Of a stretch of DNA of 11,823 bases, positions 1-8,201 are shown in pieces. Every line of letters starts with the position of its first letter. Position 1 is the first letter of the stretch. The notes under the pieces were generated by a model. It saw nothing but the letters and a program-made list of their open reading frames with translations. It did not search any database and had not been told where the DNA came from. Position numbers and translations under genes: made by a program. Origin of the DNA: Cymbomonas tetramitiformis (taxonomy: Eukaryota; Chlorophyta; Pyramimonadophyceae; Pyramimonadales; Pyramimonadaceae). The stretch lies in assembly GCA_001247695.2 (NCBI GenBank), contig LGRX02012551.1, positions 1 to 11,823 on the forward strand. The letters run 5' to 3'.

Positions 1-233
1 CCCCCGCTCCCCTCTTTGCCCTCCGCTCCTCTTCGCCCTGTTAGTGCCCCGATGGCTGCATCAACCCTCGGTCATGTGCACTCGGTTATGCGCACAATCT
101 CCACTTCCGATAAATGCTATCTGTTAGCTTTGAGGACGCGAAGCGCTTTTCGGCTTCCGATTGGCTGCTGATCAGGTTGCCAGCAAGTCAGTGGCAAGCA
201 AGCCGAAGAGAGTGCCTCGCATTCACTAACAAG
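1..233. other. Probable upstream intron or undetected upstream exon
   Basis: The first about 50 bases are C/T-rich and intron-like. No PCIF1-family motif (for example the RY-x-x-L segment expected just upstream) is recognisable in the three + frames. A short open frame at 114-350 reads through part of this region, but I see no homology in it. An upstream exon may be present in a form I cannot detect. Confidence 0.3.
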
Positions 234-352
234 AGTGCCTGGGGTGAAGGGCTGCCAGGCGGCGTTGAACGAGCATGCATTCGAGGTGCTGAAGCAGCGG
301 ATGGGGGTTGTCTTCGAGTGCTTTGCGTCGCCCCTCAACTGCCACTATGAAG
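234..352 (+). CDS. PCIF1-like gene, exon A (FECFASPLN block)
   Basis: Frame 1 reads GVKGCQAALNEHAFEVLKQ, then RMGVVFECFASPLNCHYE. This matches the PCIF1 segment that ends in the highly conserved ECFASPLN block at the start of the methyltransferase fold. The exon ends at 352 in phase 1, with donor GAAG|GTGCGG. The left border is approximate: AG dinucleotides at 232-233 and 234-235 sit just after a branch-point-like CACTAAC (225-231), which would be unusually close. The same frame is also open further left, so the exon could begin earlier. Homology becomes convincing only from about 241. Confidence 0.82.
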
Positions 353-2486
353 GTGCGGAAGAGTCTCCAGGCATCTCAGAGGCTCGACCGCCATTTTGCT
401 GTCACAGTGCGCCGTTGTGCCGCCTCAGCTCGCCGCGCCACCGCCTCAGCTCGCCCCCAGGGGGCGCGCTGTTTGAGTTGCCCCACCAATGCAAATACCA
501 CAAGGGGAGGCGGACCTCTGCGGAACCTGCAGGGAGACCGCGCTGAGAAGTGGGAGGTGTGTTGAGGCGGCGGCGATGCGAAGGCTACTGCTCGGCCTTC
601 CAAGACGTCGATGGCCCCTTCGGCAGCCGGGGCAACTTCTTCCAGCTCAAGGGCGACAGTCTCGAGGGCTCCTTTGAGGCAAACCCCCCCTTTGTGAGCT
701 CCGTCATGTCCGCCATGGCCATCAAGATGCATGCTCTGCTTAAAGGTGCCCCTTCTCTCATCTCCCCACCACCGATCACTGCCTCCTCCACTCTGAGCTG
801 CCCCATCCACTCTCGTCCCTAGTGTCCCTCGCTGCCTGCTCTACCTCTCCTGAGCACTCCGAGCGTGTTATTCCGATAGCGCTCGCTGTGGCGTGTAGCT
901 CCCTAAGTGTGTAGCTCCCTCGGGGGATTTCTGGTGTCCTCGAGTTGAGAAGGCTGGCGGGACGTGGGGTGGGCAAGCACAGCGGCCACAAAGAGAGGCA
1001 CAGCGCTCTCGTTTGTGGTGGTGGTGCCCGGGTGGACTGATGAGCCTTCGTGGGCAATAATGCAAAAGTCGGAGTTCCGGTGCGTCATGGCAGCTCCTGT
1101 TTGCATGTTTAACTCCCAACACATTGGGTCCGCGCACGGCGAGCGAGCTGCACGCAGCTGCTGTGCGCACGGAGCGGGCGGGCGAGCATGCGGCACACCG
1201 CGCATTCGCATTCGCATTTGTGTTTGTGTGGCACTATGGAAGGAGACAACGCAGCGCCAGGAATAGTGAGGGATCAGGGGTGCTGCCACGCCACCGTGGA
1301 GCTCCCCGGCATGCCTCGAGTTTGGCGCTGACTGTGCAGCTCTCAGCCTGCAGCTTCGCTCGGTCCAGCTGGCGAGCTCTCAACAGCACCTCTTCGCATG
1401 TGCCTGCATCTGCCATCATGATCCCGTGCGACTGTCGTCACGCGCCGCCACCTAGATCCCGTGCGACTGTCATCACGCGCCGCCACCTCGATCCCGTGCG
1501 ACTGTCATCACGCCGCCACCTAGATCCCGTGCGACTGTCATCACGCGCCGCCACCTAGATCCCGTGCGACTGCATCACGCGCCGCTACCTAGATCCCGTG
1601 CGACTGTCATCACGCGCCGCCACCTACATCCTGTGGCGAGATTGTCACGCGCCACCTAGATCCCGTGCGACTGTCATCACGCGCCGCCACCTAGATCCCG
1701 TGCGACTGTCATCACGCACCGCCACCTAGATCCCGTGCGACTGTCATCACGCGCCGCTACCTAGATCCCGTGTGATTGTCATCACGCGCCGCCACCTGGT
1801 GCTGCCAAAGAGTCGAGCCTTATCGTGCGGGTCTCCTTGCGCGGCTGCATCGGGTGGCTTGCGCATTCCGAGGTCCGTTGCGTCGCACCGTAGTGCGGCA
1901 GCGTCCTCAAATTCTTTAGGGGCATGGTGGGGTGCTGGGCGCCCATTTTATGCTCAGATGAATTCTGTGCGCTTGGGGGGCGGGCTTGCATAAGGAGCCA
2001 TGCGGAGTGCCGCAGAGGCCTCCACGCGAGGCCCTGCCCCAGAACCCGCCATCGAGTGTGTGTGGGGTTTTGAAGGGGCGAGGGGCGATGCACGCCACCA
2101 GGCGAGCCCTGTGGCAGGTGGCGAGGGAGGATCATGGGTTCTGTGATGGAGCTCAGCATCAACGGCGCGACAGGTTCCGAGCTTCCCCGTTCGACACCGC
2201 GGTGTTCGTACTGCAGACAGCTGCAGGCGCCGCCAAATGGCGCGCCACGTCCAAGGTGCATGCCTGTACCACGCTCTGCCATCGAGGCCCGAGGTCTTTG
2301 GCCTGCGAGGCGCTTCGGGAGCACGTTGAGATTTACACAGTAGCGGGTTGCGGAGGTGGGCCGCAGGTGGAGCGGGAGCTACGTGCCGCTATGGCACAAG
2401 CAGTGCCCACTCCGGCGGTGGCACAGCGGCGGATGAAGGATGGGCGTGGCATGGGCGATCTAGATGGTGCCGGAGGCGTCTATAAG
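234..2486 (+). CDS. PCIF1/CAPAM-like cap-specific m6A(m) methyltransferase, multi-exon, partial
   Basis: Five collinear exons (about 234-352, 584-745, about 998-1079, 2102-2255, 2367-2486) rebuild the catalytic core of the PCIF1 family. PCIF1 methylates N6 of the cap-adjacent 2'-O-methyladenosine of RNA polymerase II transcripts, using S-adenosylmethionine, in the nucleus. Seen in sequence, in family order: GCQAALNEHAFEVL, VVFECFASPLNCHYE, GYCSAFQDVDGPFGSRG, GSFEANPPF, ALSFVVVVPGW, DGAQH, and FDTAVFVLQ followed by AAKW. Splicing at the chosen GT-AG sites gives the same residue spacing I remember for human PCIF1 across three of the four junctions, which strongly supports the model. The NPPF catalytic motif is intact and no stop or frameshift interrupts the exons. 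Upstream exons, including any WW domain, lie outside the window. The 3' end is unresolved: a donor-like AAG|GTGCCG follows 2486, and without splicing the frame runs on to a TGA at 2733-2735. Family assignment is confident; orthology and exact substrate are inferred. Confidence 0.87.
584..745 (+). CDS. PCIF1-like gene, exon B (YCSAF...NPPF catalytic block)
   Basis: Read from 586, the exon gives YCSAFQDVDGPFGSRGNFFQ and then LEGSFEANPPFVSSVMSAM, ending MHALLK. The catalytic NPPF tetrad is encoded at 682-693; it is the N6-adenine methyltransferase (D/N)PPY/F signature of this family. Acceptor GCGAAG|GC completes the phase-1 codon left by exon A (G+GC, glycine). This gives CHYEGYCSAF with no gap or insertion relative to the remembered PCIF1 spacing. 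The exon ends at 745 (phase 1) with donor AAAG|GTGCCC. Intron 1 is therefore 353-583 (231 bp), and it contains a 15-bp direct repeat (420-434 and 441-455). Confidence 0.88.
998..1079 (+). CDS. PCIF1-like gene, exon C (LSFVVVVPGW block)
   Basis: Frame 1 reads TALSFVVVVPGWTDEPSW, then AIMQKSEF. This corresponds to the PCIF1 beta-strand segment LSF-(V/I)-x-x-(V/I)-P-x-W that follows the catalytic motif, plus the helix after it. The right border is donor TTCCG|GTGCGT after 1079, phase 2. The left border is ambiguous: phase-compatible AG acceptors end at 982, 997 and 1003. I chose 997 because the exon would then start with G like exons B, D and E; 982 would add five residues and 1003 would remove two. 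Intron 2 (about 746-997) contains a near-tandem copy of TGTAGCTCCCT around 894-920. Confidence 0.78.
1420..1798 (+). repeat. 35-bp minisatellite, about 11 copies, inside intron 3
   Basis: Tandem copies of a roughly 35-bp GC-rich unit begin with GATCCCGTGCGACTGTCATC and continue with ACGCGCCGCCACCTA. Copies start at 1420, 1455, 1490, 1523, 1558, 1592, 1627 (the most degenerate), 1659, 1694, 1729 and 1764. Most spacings are exactly 35; short ones are 32-34 from small deletions. Because 35 is not a multiple of three, open frames crossing the array are artefacts. The array lies wholly inside the intron between exons C and D of the methyltransferase gene. Confidence 0.95.
2102..2255 (+). CDS. PCIF1-like gene, exon D (DGAQH / FDTAVFVLQ / AKW block)
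   Basis: Acceptor CCACCAG|GCGAGC supplies the single base needed to finish the codon split after exon C (CG+G, arginine). Translation then gives RALWQVAREDHGFCDGAQH, followed by RASPFDTAVFVLQTAAGAAKW. This matches the PCIF1 region that includes the E-H-x-Y/F-x-x-G-x-Q-H and NTAVLFLQ blocks, with the same residue count across the junction as I remember for the human protein. The exon ends at 2255 in phase 0 with donor CCAAG|GTGCAT. It lies 1,022 bp downstream of exon C, across the minisatellite-bearing intron 3 (1080-2101). Confidence 0.85.
2367..2486 (+). CDS. PCIF1-like gene, exon E (C-terminal helix and tail)
   Basis: The phase-0 acceptor GCCGCAG|GTGGAG at 2366 joins exon D (ending WRATSK) to VERELRAAMAQ, resembling the C-terminal helix (ERLQEL-type) that follows AKW in PCIF1. 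The remainder is alanine-, glycine- and arginine-rich and is not conserved, as expected for a tail. Intron 4 would be 2256-2366 (111 bp). A donor-like TATAAG|GTGCCG follows 2486, so another exon may lie downstream. Alternatively the frame continues unspliced to TGA at 2733-2735, adding 82 residues with no homology that I recognise. Confidence 0.62.
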
Positions 2487-2615
2487 GTGCCGACTCGGGC
2501 GATGTGGGAGTATCCTGTTCTTCTGTTTTGCTTTCTGGCGGCGTCTGTGAAGAGAGTCAGAATGCAGTGCGCACGCGGCCTCTGCCGGGATACCCGGGTA
2601 GTGATGACCCTTCAG

Positions 2616-2624
2616 TATATAAAG
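2616..2624 (+). promoter_or_regulatory. TATA-like box
   Basis: TATATAAAG matches the TATA consensus and lies about 80 bp upstream of a palindrome cluster containing CCAAT motifs. No gene with a recognisable product begins downstream, so a promoter here is only a possibility; chance occurrence is also plausible. Confidence 0.2.
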
Positions 2625-2697
2625 GATCAGGGATTTGCCGCTCAGAGATGCTCCGACGATCACACTCGCATTTCTCTGAGGATTACGTGCGATTCTC

Positions 2698-2738
2698 CCA
2701 ATTGCAATTGGACGGCTCATCGTCCAATCAGCTGATTG
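2698..2738. repeat. Cluster of three overlapping palindromes with CCAAT motifs
   Basis: Within 41 bp there are two perfect 14-bp palindromes, CCAATTGCAATTGG (2698-2711) and CAATCAGCTGATTG (2725-2738). An 8-bp inverted repeat links them (ATTGGACG 2707-2714 with CGTCCAAT 2721-2728). CCAAT occurs on both strands. The layout could be a dimer-binding site, a hairpin or cruciform, or a foldback remnant. Confidence 0.6.
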
Positions 2739-3350
2739 CCAGTCACGGCCAGGTGCTGATGGTGTGTGATGAGACCATCAGCGCTCCGAGAACCAAATGC
2801 CCTTTGATCAGTCTGTTTGAATTCCCAAACCGTGGCAGGGGTTCACTCTCGTCCGGACATCGATCGCCCAAAGTGCACACTTCTCTGAGGCCAAAACACA
2901 TGTGCCGAAGAATGTATGAAGTAGAGCCCATACAGCGAACCTGACAGTACCCTAAGCTAATGCACGATCCGCAGGGTAAGCGGAAGTGCCAGAAAAACGC
3001 TGGATCGGAGAGCCAGGAGCTGGGCGCACACCGAGGTCACAAACGGAGCAAGAAGGCTGCGGCATGCGACACGCACGAAGCTCAAGAAAGGAGCGCGATT
3101 AAGGCGCGTCCTCCTCTTGCAACGTCCTTTCCATAGATTTCCCGACGATCTTACCATCTGGTGCAAGGTGAATAATGTCCTGCCGCTCGGATTGCTGCAT
3201 CCTTGCAGGGATCTTTGTCATTCTTGAAACGTGAGCTAGTGTGCCGCGCAAGCAATGTACACATGCAATCTATGTAGCGCGTTGATTTACTGTATTATAA
3301 CCATGCATACCGCAGATTTGAATCTCTCTCAGGTGCATGTTCTTATTTTC

Positions 3351-4887
3351 TTGTCACTGGTGATAGTGGCATGAGCTCATCTCCAAAAAATTGGTGAGCT
3401 CCGTGGGGATGATGGCCGGCACAGGAATCCCTCCCATTGGGCTACCAGCAGCAGAAGCCCCACAGGGCGAAGAAAAACGCGAAACTATTGGGTAAAATAG
3501 GTGCCTACTGTAAGTAAAGTAGCACTGCGGTAAATGGTCAGTGGCACGTGAGAGCTCGTGGCATTCTTTTTGTATGGCCACAGTTTTGTTCCATCTTGTG
3601 CTAATTGAGATATGGTTGACTATGCTGCTATCTTCTCAACAAGCATGTTTGATGCGGGGGGAAGCGGGCTAGAAATTACACGAAATTACCGGCGATCAGC
3701 ACCCCCCCACCGGAGATGCACTGCTTGTTGATAACATGACTCATGCATACCACACAAATCGGGGAACTACGGAGGCAGTGGCTTAAAGACTCAACGATGG
3801 GCTCTTCAGGCATAAACCACGTGGGAATGATGATTATGATTCGTGGCATACTTGGATGCGGGGCTGTTTACGAGCGATCAAGTGATGATGACCCGCGACA
3901 ACCGCCTGTAATGGTTGTGCCAACAATAGCGAAGGCCTTGTAGTTATAGTTGGTGCTCTAATTAGATCAGTTGTGTTGCATGGTCCAGTAAGAGAGATTT
4001 TATCAGGAAGAATTGCGCACCCAGTGAACTCGAAATATATTTACACTTCGTATTTTTTCCTCATGATGCTGCACGCACCGGTATTGTACTAGGGTACGAT
4101 CGCGAGTCTGTACGCGTAACGGGTCACAAGCCAGTAAGCATCACGAATGACAGATTATGACAAAGCACGATTATGACTTGAGGAGTAATGGCATGGTCTG
4201 CTAACGTCAGAGCCCAGGATGACAGTACGGCACCTGCACCCACAGCAGGTCCAGACCCGAGAGAAATTGTGGGAAATAACCATCCATGCCTGAAGCGTCT
4301 GAAACAGAACTGAGGGGGAATCATACCACTCCAGTTACTGCCACAACAGCAGGCCTGTAATTATCCAGTTTCAATATCAGTGAATCAGAGAGTTAGCATT
4401 CATTGATATAATTGATCACTGATGACAGATCACAACTGATTGGCAGTTGCAGTCTAAGGACAGTTTGAACTAAGGAACCGAAAGTGAAGTGACTACCGTG
4501 TGTCCATCGAACCCGAGGGAGTTCGAATCCGCACAGTTATTTTATAAGGAGCTGAATACGGAAAGCCCTCTCAGCCAGTTTTGAATTAGTTACAGTATAG
4601 GACTATACAACCACCTGGTTGTTAGTAACTAGGATTAACAACTTTATCAAAGTAATCAATCGTTGTGCAATAAACGTGTGTTCATCGGATAATCTGCATA
4701 GGAGTGTGTGACTCAAACAGGTATATATACTGGGAAATAATGTTATATAAGTATTGGTCATGACTTCGTTATTATCAGTACTGATTTTGCATGCATGTCG
4801 TGAATAATAAACCAATATATATTGGGATTGATGCAATTAATGATATGCCATCTTTTGTCGAAATGCAGTCAGAACAATTTATGGTGA
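3351..4887. other. AT-rich non-coding stretch
   Basis: I see no convincing gene on either strand. Open frames are short (under 80 codons) and match nothing that I recognise. AATAAA occurs near 4670 and 4805 on the + strand with no coding region to pair with. No strong tandem or inverted repeat was found. A tRNA B-box-like GAGTTCGAATCC near 4520 lacks a pairing stem and was rejected. Confidence 0.45.
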
Positions 4888-5206
4888 TGTGCCGGGCCCA
4901 CTGTTAAGTCCCCCAGTAGAGAGTGGGATGCGACGAATCCTACGCTGAGCAAGAGTACGCCGCATGTTTACGTGATCCCGGCGCGGCGCCTGATAGCAGC
5001 TTCATTCCTTGGAGCCGGATTAACTGCGGAGGCAACCTCTGTGCTGGCGGATGCTGGTCCTGCTTCTCAACTGCAGTACCCAGCGTCTGCGGAGTGCGCA
5101 TTCCGCGACAAGTTCCCCAGTCGTCTATGTGTGACCGTCGACCGACACCAGTAGGACAAAATAGGAAGCAAAATAGGTAGCTACCAATCGATGACACTGC
5201 CACACT

Positions 5207-5879
5207 GTGCAAGAGTGGGATGGAATGCAGTCCCCTCAGTGGCGATTTACTAATGGCATATTAGTACCTTATGCAATGAAATGGGATTTTCGAAAACCGG
5301 GTCTGAATTTTCGCTGCGTGGGAAATATACCTCTGACATTCAAAAGATTAACCGACGGGGTGACCGCCGGGTTATCAGTGATCGCCGCGATCGCGCATTT
5401 CGCTTGTCGCGATCTTGCCGATTCGCATCGGGTGCAAAACCGGTGGGAATCGTTTACACGATCTGTCCCACTGTTTCGCTATTTTTTGAAAATGTTGGGA
5501 CAAGTTTCAACCATTGAGAAAACAGTCGTAATCAAGATATATAGTTACGAAAAAGTTGTATGGTATTTAGGGTCACTCCGAGGGATTATTGTTGAAGCGA
5601 CGATCGTTCGCGCCTACATCTATGGCTTGTGTGGGTGTGCACCGATGGTACAAATATAGCGGAGAGTGCTATGTCGATCTGCGGAACGTCGCCGCAGAGT
5701 ACCTTACGCAAGCGACTGATTGTTTAGGTAATGTTCCACAGTTTCTATACCGTGTTGTCCAAAGTTTTATTGGTGCTGCTGTGCGGTTTGCGCATGTGCC
5801 GTCCACAAACAAAGCGCGTTCGAATAGTCGATACTACCCCTCACCACGCACATGGATACGATGGCCGCGCGCATGCTAA
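5207..5879 (+). pseudogene. Two overlapping unknown open frames, possibly one broken frame
   Basis: An open frame at 5207-5659 (150 codons) overlaps another at 5589-5879 (96 codons), which in turn overlaps the 260-codon ORF starting at 5852. All three are on the + strand, in frames 2, 3 and 2. A staggered run like this can come from a coding region broken by frameshifts, from exons, or from a CpG-rich patch poor in stop codons. I recognise no domain. The first frame contains a hydrophobic segment around TAGLSVIAAIAHFAC. Evidence for a real product is weak. Confidence 0.17.
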
Positions 5880-6634
5880 AAAGGGCTATGCACACTTGTA
5901 TGGACAACGCCCGGATACAGAAGGTAACAATGACGGCTCGCTGGCCTAGGAAAGACTACGAGGCGGCAGCGCTGTCTGACGCACGCATACGAATGGTAAC
6001 GGCGCAGCGACATCAAACATGCGTGCGTGTGCTATCGCAAATATTACAAGGCTTAGCCGCGCGGCTAACACAACGGTGTCAGCTCGTTGTATGCATCGGG
6101 TGCGAAGCCATCTGGATATCAACTAGCTGTTTCCGCATGATACGCGCACGCGCGTGGATATATGGCAGCATGATCAAATATGCCGAGCACAACGTGCGGG
6201 ACGTTGCATACGCAGTGCTCAATTATGTTTTACTGATGTGTCTCGGTAGGTTCGTGCCACAGGCTGAAAGGACCCCGTGTTGTCGTCCAAATCGTCATTT
6301 TCAGACACCTCGCAGAAAAATAAACCATCGAAGTTGCAACAACAAGTTGGGCGGAAGCGCAAATTACCGGCTGGCTCTTGAGCGTGCTACAACTGTAGTC
6401 GACAGCTCAAGGGATGAATACTGTCACGTATCGCAGTCTCTCATCGCCGCGAAATATGCCACAATTTCGCGCACTCTTGGTAAGAGACAGAGGGAGCTCG
6501 GCAAAAAATCGGTTCTAGCTCGAAAGGTGTGTAAAGTGACACATGAATGCAATTTGCCCAGAGTTTTTGACATGCAGCAAGGGTTCTTGGAATTTTATGA
6601 GGGGATCGCAAATTCCGAGCAATGCGTGAAATAG
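5852..6634 (+). CDS. Hypothetical protein, 260 aa, no recognised family
   Basis: This is the longest ATG-initiated open frame of the window. ATG at 5852 follows an in-frame stop about 25 bases upstream, and the frame ends with TAG at 6632-6634. The predicted product is basic and cysteine-rich. It has hydrophobic stretches around residues 77-94 (including LVVCIGCEAIWIS) and 115-135 (including AYAVLNYVLLMCLG), which could be membrane segments. A K/R-rich region follows at about 205-228. No catalytic or binding motif is recognisable. 260 sense codons is long for chance at this base composition, but the local CpG-rich sequence lowers the stop density, and an AAAG|GTGTGT donor-like site lies near 6527. 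It may be a lineage-specific gene, a remnant of a mobile element, or a spurious frame. Confidence 0.3.
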   Translation: MDTMAARMLKRAMHTCMDNARIQKVTMTARWPRKDYEAAALSDARIRMVTAQRHQTCVRVLSQILQGLAARLTQRCQLVVCIGCEAIWISTSCFRMIRARAWIYGSMIKYAEHNVRDVAYAVLNYVLLMCLGRFVPQAERTPCCRPNRHFQTPRRKINHRSCNNKLGGSANYRLALERATTVVDSSRDEYCHVSQSLIAAKYATISRTLGKRQRELGKKSVLARKVCKVTHECNLPRVFDMQQGFLEFYEGIANSEQCVK

Positions 6635-7230
6635 CATCGATCCATGAAATCGACATCGCCATCTACGCACATATTCATTTGTAGTTGTTGTTTGCAGCAT
6701 ACATACACCACGACACACACACTATATCAGTAATCGTGCACGCACACACATTGTAAACGTGGCAGTCATCAGCACCACGTGCTTGAAGAATGGAGGAGGG
6801 CGATGTCCGCATAGTTTGCAATTTGTGGCTTGGGTCATTCAATCCCCAGCGTCCTGCATAATTAGACTAACAAATTTTCATTGTGCATGCAGTTTCGTGT
6901 TTTCGGCATACTTGTTTTTAAATAATGTACCTATATATATATATATAGGATGTGCATCAAGTGCACCCATTCGCGCAATATCTCATGTGGGTTTATGTTG
7001 CAGTGTGAATCGATTGATTCATCCACAATAACGCACACGCCCACCGCACGTCGACATGCGAGACCCATTGACAAACGCCGACCTATTATCACGCATCCCA
7101 ATGGACATGAGAAACATGCAACAACAAGGCAGTCGTCTGTGCGCAACCAATGTTTCAAATCACAATATCCGGCATCAATGATGCATGCATGCAAGTCGTG
7201 TTCTGATGCATGACAATACTTTCGTACGGT
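6635..7230. other. Non-coding stretch with TA-repeat palindrome
   Basis: No supported gene. A perfect 20-bp palindrome of alternating TA flanked by CC/GG lies at 6930-6949. TTTGTAGTTGTTGTTTGCAG (about 6678-6697) resembles a 3' splice site, but no exon can be assigned to it. Confidence 0.4.
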
Positions 7231-7715
7231 GTAGCCGATGACCCACTACCCTTCGTGCCCCTTGGCCACTGTGTGGTGGTGTGCGGTGGTGTTACAACAC
7301 CAATCCCACCGATTCTCCCCTCTGCTTGCGCGCTCATTGGCGGCAGAGTGGGGGCACGCCGCATTTTCCACCTTCCATCCCCCTGCCCCCTCTTCGTTGA
7401 CGCATCCGCTCTGGTGGTGCCAAGCCGCTTTTGGCTCTGGCATCGCACCGGCGTTGGTTGAACGTTGTAGGGGTGAGTATTGCCTCACTGGCGCTTGACG
7501 CATGCGATCGAGGGTGACGCCGCCGCCAGCAAAATTCCGACAGCACAACTCAGCAAGGACCCTTCTCCATGCCTGCACGGTTTGTGATGATCCTCGAGGG
7601 GACTGAGTTTCTTTAGATTGACCTAGCAGCAGACTTTTGGACATCTTGGGATGGCACATGCCGGATTGCTCGAGCCGGTTTGGCTCCTAGACCCTGCAGT
7701 GCTCCTGCCTCTTTG
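7231..7715. other. GC-rich stretch without a recognised gene
   Basis: GC content rises sharply compared with the sequence on its left. Open frames exist on both strands (up to 137 codons on the minus strand, 7246-7659), but none contains a motif that I recognise. The base composition resembles the methyltransferase region at 1-2486. An exon of another gene cannot be excluded. Confidence 0.3.
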
Positions 7716-7718
7716 CCT

Positions 7719-7840
7719 GGTGACACCTCAACCCCACGGGGTGAGGTGGTGTCACGGGGGGCCCAATCTTGCCACCCCCACTGTAAGGGGGGGGGCACAG
7801 TGGGTCTCCTGTCTGTCACCCCTCAGCCCGAGGTGTCACC
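7719..7840. repeat. Foldback element with GTGACACC inverted repeats
   Basis: GGTGACACCT (7719-7728) and AGGTGTCACC (7831-7840) are a perfect 10-bp inverted repeat enclosing about 100 bp. Inside are an imperfect hairpin (7720-7735 with 7738-7755, also ending in GTGTCAC) and a perfect 8-bp inverted repeat, CCCACTGT (7777-7784) with ACAGTGGG (7797-7804), separated by a G run. No target-site duplication is evident. It could be a small foldback transposable element or a binding-site cluster. Confidence 0.6.
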
Positions 7841-8041
7841 AGTGTCCGTTGTCACGGTTGTCAGTGTGCTATAAAACACTCACCTAAGTATTTTATATCA
7901 TCTTAGTATCCGAGAACACCTGCCCCTGCGACACTGTTCTGTTCACACGCATTCGACATATATATCTACATATATATATCTCACTTCTTGTCACTACTAT
8001 CAAAGCAGCATCTCGAGGTTTGCTAGGTTGTGTGAAATGAA

Positions 8042-8164
8042 TTCCCCCCTTTCCCCTCTTTCTCCCCTTTTCCCCCCCTTCTTTCCCTTCTTTCTTCTTT
8101 CTTCTTTCCCCCCCCTTTCTTCCTCTCTTTTTTCCCCCTTTTCCCTTTTTTTTTCTCCCTCCCC
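8042..8164. repeat. Uninterrupted 123-nt polypyrimidine tract
   Basis: Every base from 8042 to 8164 on the + strand is C or T. The mirror-like, homopurine-homopyrimidine character gives strong potential for triplex (H-DNA) formation. The lysine-, arginine- and glycine-rich open frame on the minus strand (7893-8279) is a by-product of the tract. Confidence 0.95.
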
Positions 8165-8172
8165 GCGATTTT

Positions 8173-8201
8173 ATGACAGCGGGCCTACGGCCCGCTGTCA
8201 T
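8173..8201. repeat. Perfect hairpin, 13-bp arms, 3-nt loop
   Basis: ATGACAGCGGGCC (8173-8185), loop TAC, then GGCCCGCTGTCAT (8189-8201) form a perfect GC-rich inverted repeat. It sits 8 bases after the end of the 123-nt pyrimidine tract. Confidence 0.9.

Larger units (their letters stand above)
2487..3350. other. Region 3' of the methyltransferase exons; no supported gene
   Basis: Open frames here (to 2735 in the exon E frame, and 2504-2944 in another) show no family that I recognise. The stretch holds a TATA-like box and a palindrome cluster, listed separately. It could be the gene's last intron with its terminal exon, its 3' UTR, or intergenic DNA. No AATAAA occurs close downstream to mark an end. 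Confidence 0.35.

Noticed and set aside
1782..2324. Minus-strand 180-codon frame
   Set aside because: It is antisense to exon D of the methyltransferase gene and overlaps the edge of the minisatellite; a shadow frame in GC-rich DNA.
4510..4530. tRNA B-box-like GAGTTCGAATCC
   Set aside because: The flanking bases do not pair into a T-arm stem and no A box or cloverleaf can be drawn.
4888..5156. Open + frame of about 90 codons without ATG
   Set aside because: It could be an exon, but no homology, no ATG and no clear splice sites support it.
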